This document shows, one piece after another, positions 5,366-6,292 of a stretch of 6,292 nt of DNA. Position 1 is the first letter of the stretch; each line of letters begins with the position of its first letter. This DNA is from an uncultured Caulobacterales bacterium (GTDB lineage Bacteria; Pseudomonadota; Alphaproteobacteria; Caulobacterales; Maricaulaceae). Where the stretch lies: the NCBI GenBank assembly GCA_938007945.1, contig CALLME010000179.1:1-6292 (forward strand), read 5' to 3'. The notes beneath the pieces were generated by a model. The model saw nothing but the letters and a program-made list of their open reading frames with translations, ran no database searches and was not told where the DNA came from. The position numbers were made by a program, and so were the translations under genes.

Positions 5366-6292
5366 TTAGGCGCGGTCTTTTTTAAGCAAGCGAGCAGAGG
5401 CTTCTGTGCGCAAGCGTGCAGAGGCTTCTGTGCGCAAGGTCGCGTCACTCGGGGTGAGCGTTATGCGGTCATGCAAACGTAAGTCAATCACACCAATCTC
5501 GCGGTCAAGAATTTGTGTGCGGGTTTGAAGCTCAATCAGCTTTTGCAACGCGGCTTGGCGATTTTCTGCGGGGAGTTTCACCCGTGTCTCGCGTGCGTTC
5601 AGAAGTAGGTCCCAACGCGACCCGTTCACATAAATCATCGCATCCAAACGTGCCGCGAGCTCAGGTTGCGCAGCAATATCGGCTTGGAAAGTTGGAGCCG
5701 CTTCGGCAGCCCCCTCCCCGACAATCAAATCTAGCCCCGCAAATTGTGTGGGATCCGCATCAGAAATCACTGTGCCTTCGGCGTCAATGAGCTTAATCAG
5801 CCCCTCATTTTGCCAAAGCGCATAGGGTTTGCGTTCAATAATTTGCACCACGACGCGGTCTGGCCAGAGGCGGCGCACGAGCGCATGGTCCACCCAAGAC
5901 AGACTTTCGACACGTGATTTGGCTTCGCCGAGGTCTGGCTCAAAGAAATATTGTCCCGGATAAATGCCAAGCGCGCGGCGCACATCGTCTTCACGCAGAC
6001 GCCCTTCGCCCATCACGTCAATTTGTTCGACGACAAATCCTGCGGCCATCAAGCGGTCACGTTTAAAATCTGATCCCGCTTGCTTAATCGCAGGCAGGTA
6101 GCCCCCGAGCCACAGCGCGCCAAAGATCGTGCTGAAAATCACAAAGCAAATCGTGCCCCAAAAGCGTATCGCCGCACCGCGCGAATGGGTCGAGGCGCGC
6201 ATCTGTGCCGCCATCATATTGCGCGCCCCACGCAGATTTGGCTTAAGCGGGCTAACGCGTTTATTTGAACCGGTCTTTGATTTTACCTTGGC
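5366..6292 (-). CDS. ftsQ: FtsQ, divisome membrane protein (5' end probably beyond the right edge)
   Basis: FtsQ is a bitopic inner-membrane protein that joins FtsB and FtsL and links the Z-ring machinery to septal wall synthesis. Counting from the ATG at 6217, a single membrane segment spans about residues 17-41, the periplasmic POTRA domain about 62-135 (ending in the typical SWVDHALVRRLWPDRVVVQIIERKPYALW), then the FtsQ/DivIB domain with KLIDAEGTVI and the closing IGVIDLRL. The frame stays open through the 25 codons upstream of 6217 to the window edge, encoding a basic, Lys/Arg-rich stretch (AKVKSKTGSNKRVSPLKPNL...), as expected for a cytoplasmic tail, and those codons contain no ATG, GTG or TTG. 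I therefore extend the gene to the edge; the alternative start is 6217 (or 6214), which has a GGGG eight bases upstream. The C-terminus carries an 8-residue tandem repeat RTEASARL twice. ftsA follows after three bases. Confidence 0.93.
   Translation of the reverse strand, partial: AKVKSKTGSNKRVSPLKPNLRGARNMMAAQMRASTHSRGAAIRFWGTICFVIFSTIFGALWLGGYLPAIKQAGSDFKRDRLMAAGFVVEQIDVMGEGRLREDDVRRALGIYPGQYFFEPDLGEAKSRVESLSWVDHALVRRLWPDRVVVQIIERKPYALWQNEGLIKLIDAEGTVISDADPTQFAGLDLIVGEGAAEAAPTFQADIAAQPELAARLDAMIYVNGSRWDLLLNARETRVKLPAENRQAALQKLIELQTRTQILDREIGVIDLRLHDRITLTPSDATLRTEASARLRTEASARLLKKDRA
5387..5434 (-). repeat. 24-bp tandem duplication within the ftsQ 3' end
   Basis: Two adjacent 24-bp units (5387-5410 and 5411-5434) are identical except at one base. 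They encode RTEASARL twice in frame near the FtsQ C-terminus; the one difference is synonymous (GCA versus GCT). Near identity at the DNA level indicates a recent in-frame duplication. It adds eight polar residues to a part of FtsQ that is probably flexible. Confidence 0.9.

Noticed and set aside
6080..6268. 62-codon plus-strand frame over the ftsQ 5' end
   Set aside because: It mirrors the FtsQ membrane segment and basic tail; no independent support.

Overview
This window carries one strand of ordinary chromosomal genes, all read right to left (minus strand): ftsQ (5' end cut by the window edge), ftsA, ftsZ, lpxC, bamD and the first 77 codons of recN. The order ftsQ-ftsA-ftsZ-lpxC-bamD-recN is the distal end of the division/cell-wall (dcw) cluster as it occurs in Alphaproteobacteria. 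The proteins agree: FtsZ is about 505 residues with a long Pro/Ala-rich linker and ends in [10 protein letters not shown], the alphaproteobacterial type, and resembles what I recall of Caulobacter FtsZ. GC content is moderate and a CtrA-type box lies before ftsZ. I infer a member of the Caulobacterales/Maricaulales-like or a neighbouring alphaproteobacterial group; the genus cannot be read from this window.

Layout from right (upstream) to left (downstream). At 6292-5366 lies ftsQ, whose frame is open to the window edge, so its start is probably outside. Three bases later ftsA starts (5362-4091). A 159-bp spacer (4090-3932) holds a perfect TTAA-N7-TTAA box and two small inverted repeats, then ftsZ (3931-2414). 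A strong intrinsic terminator (2386-2358) closes the ftsZ transcript. A 228-bp spacer (2413-2186) includes that terminator and a possible promoter, and leads into lpxC (2185-1223). A 115-bp spacer with two weak hairpins leads to bamD (1107-247), and recN starts 13 bp after bamD stops (233 to the left edge).

How the genes work together: FtsZ polymerises into the cytokinetic ring, FtsA tethers it to the inner membrane, and FtsQ (with FtsB and FtsL, not in this window) links the ring to septal peptidoglycan synthesis. LpxC commits precursors to lipid A, and BamD is the lipoprotein partner of BamA in outer-membrane protein insertion, so division, lipopolysaccharide and outer-membrane assembly genes sit side by side. 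RecN is an SMC-like DNA-repair ATPase that simply follows in the same direction.

I looked for an undescribed system and did not find one. No mobile element, CRISPR array, tRNA, rRNA or unknown gene is supported. What deserves a second look is regulatory and micro-evolutionary: the CtrA box before ftsZ, a 24-bp in-frame tandem duplication at the end of ftsQ, the position of the ftsQ start, a 10-bp palindrome before lpxC, and an aromatic/basic patch in the FtsZ linker.
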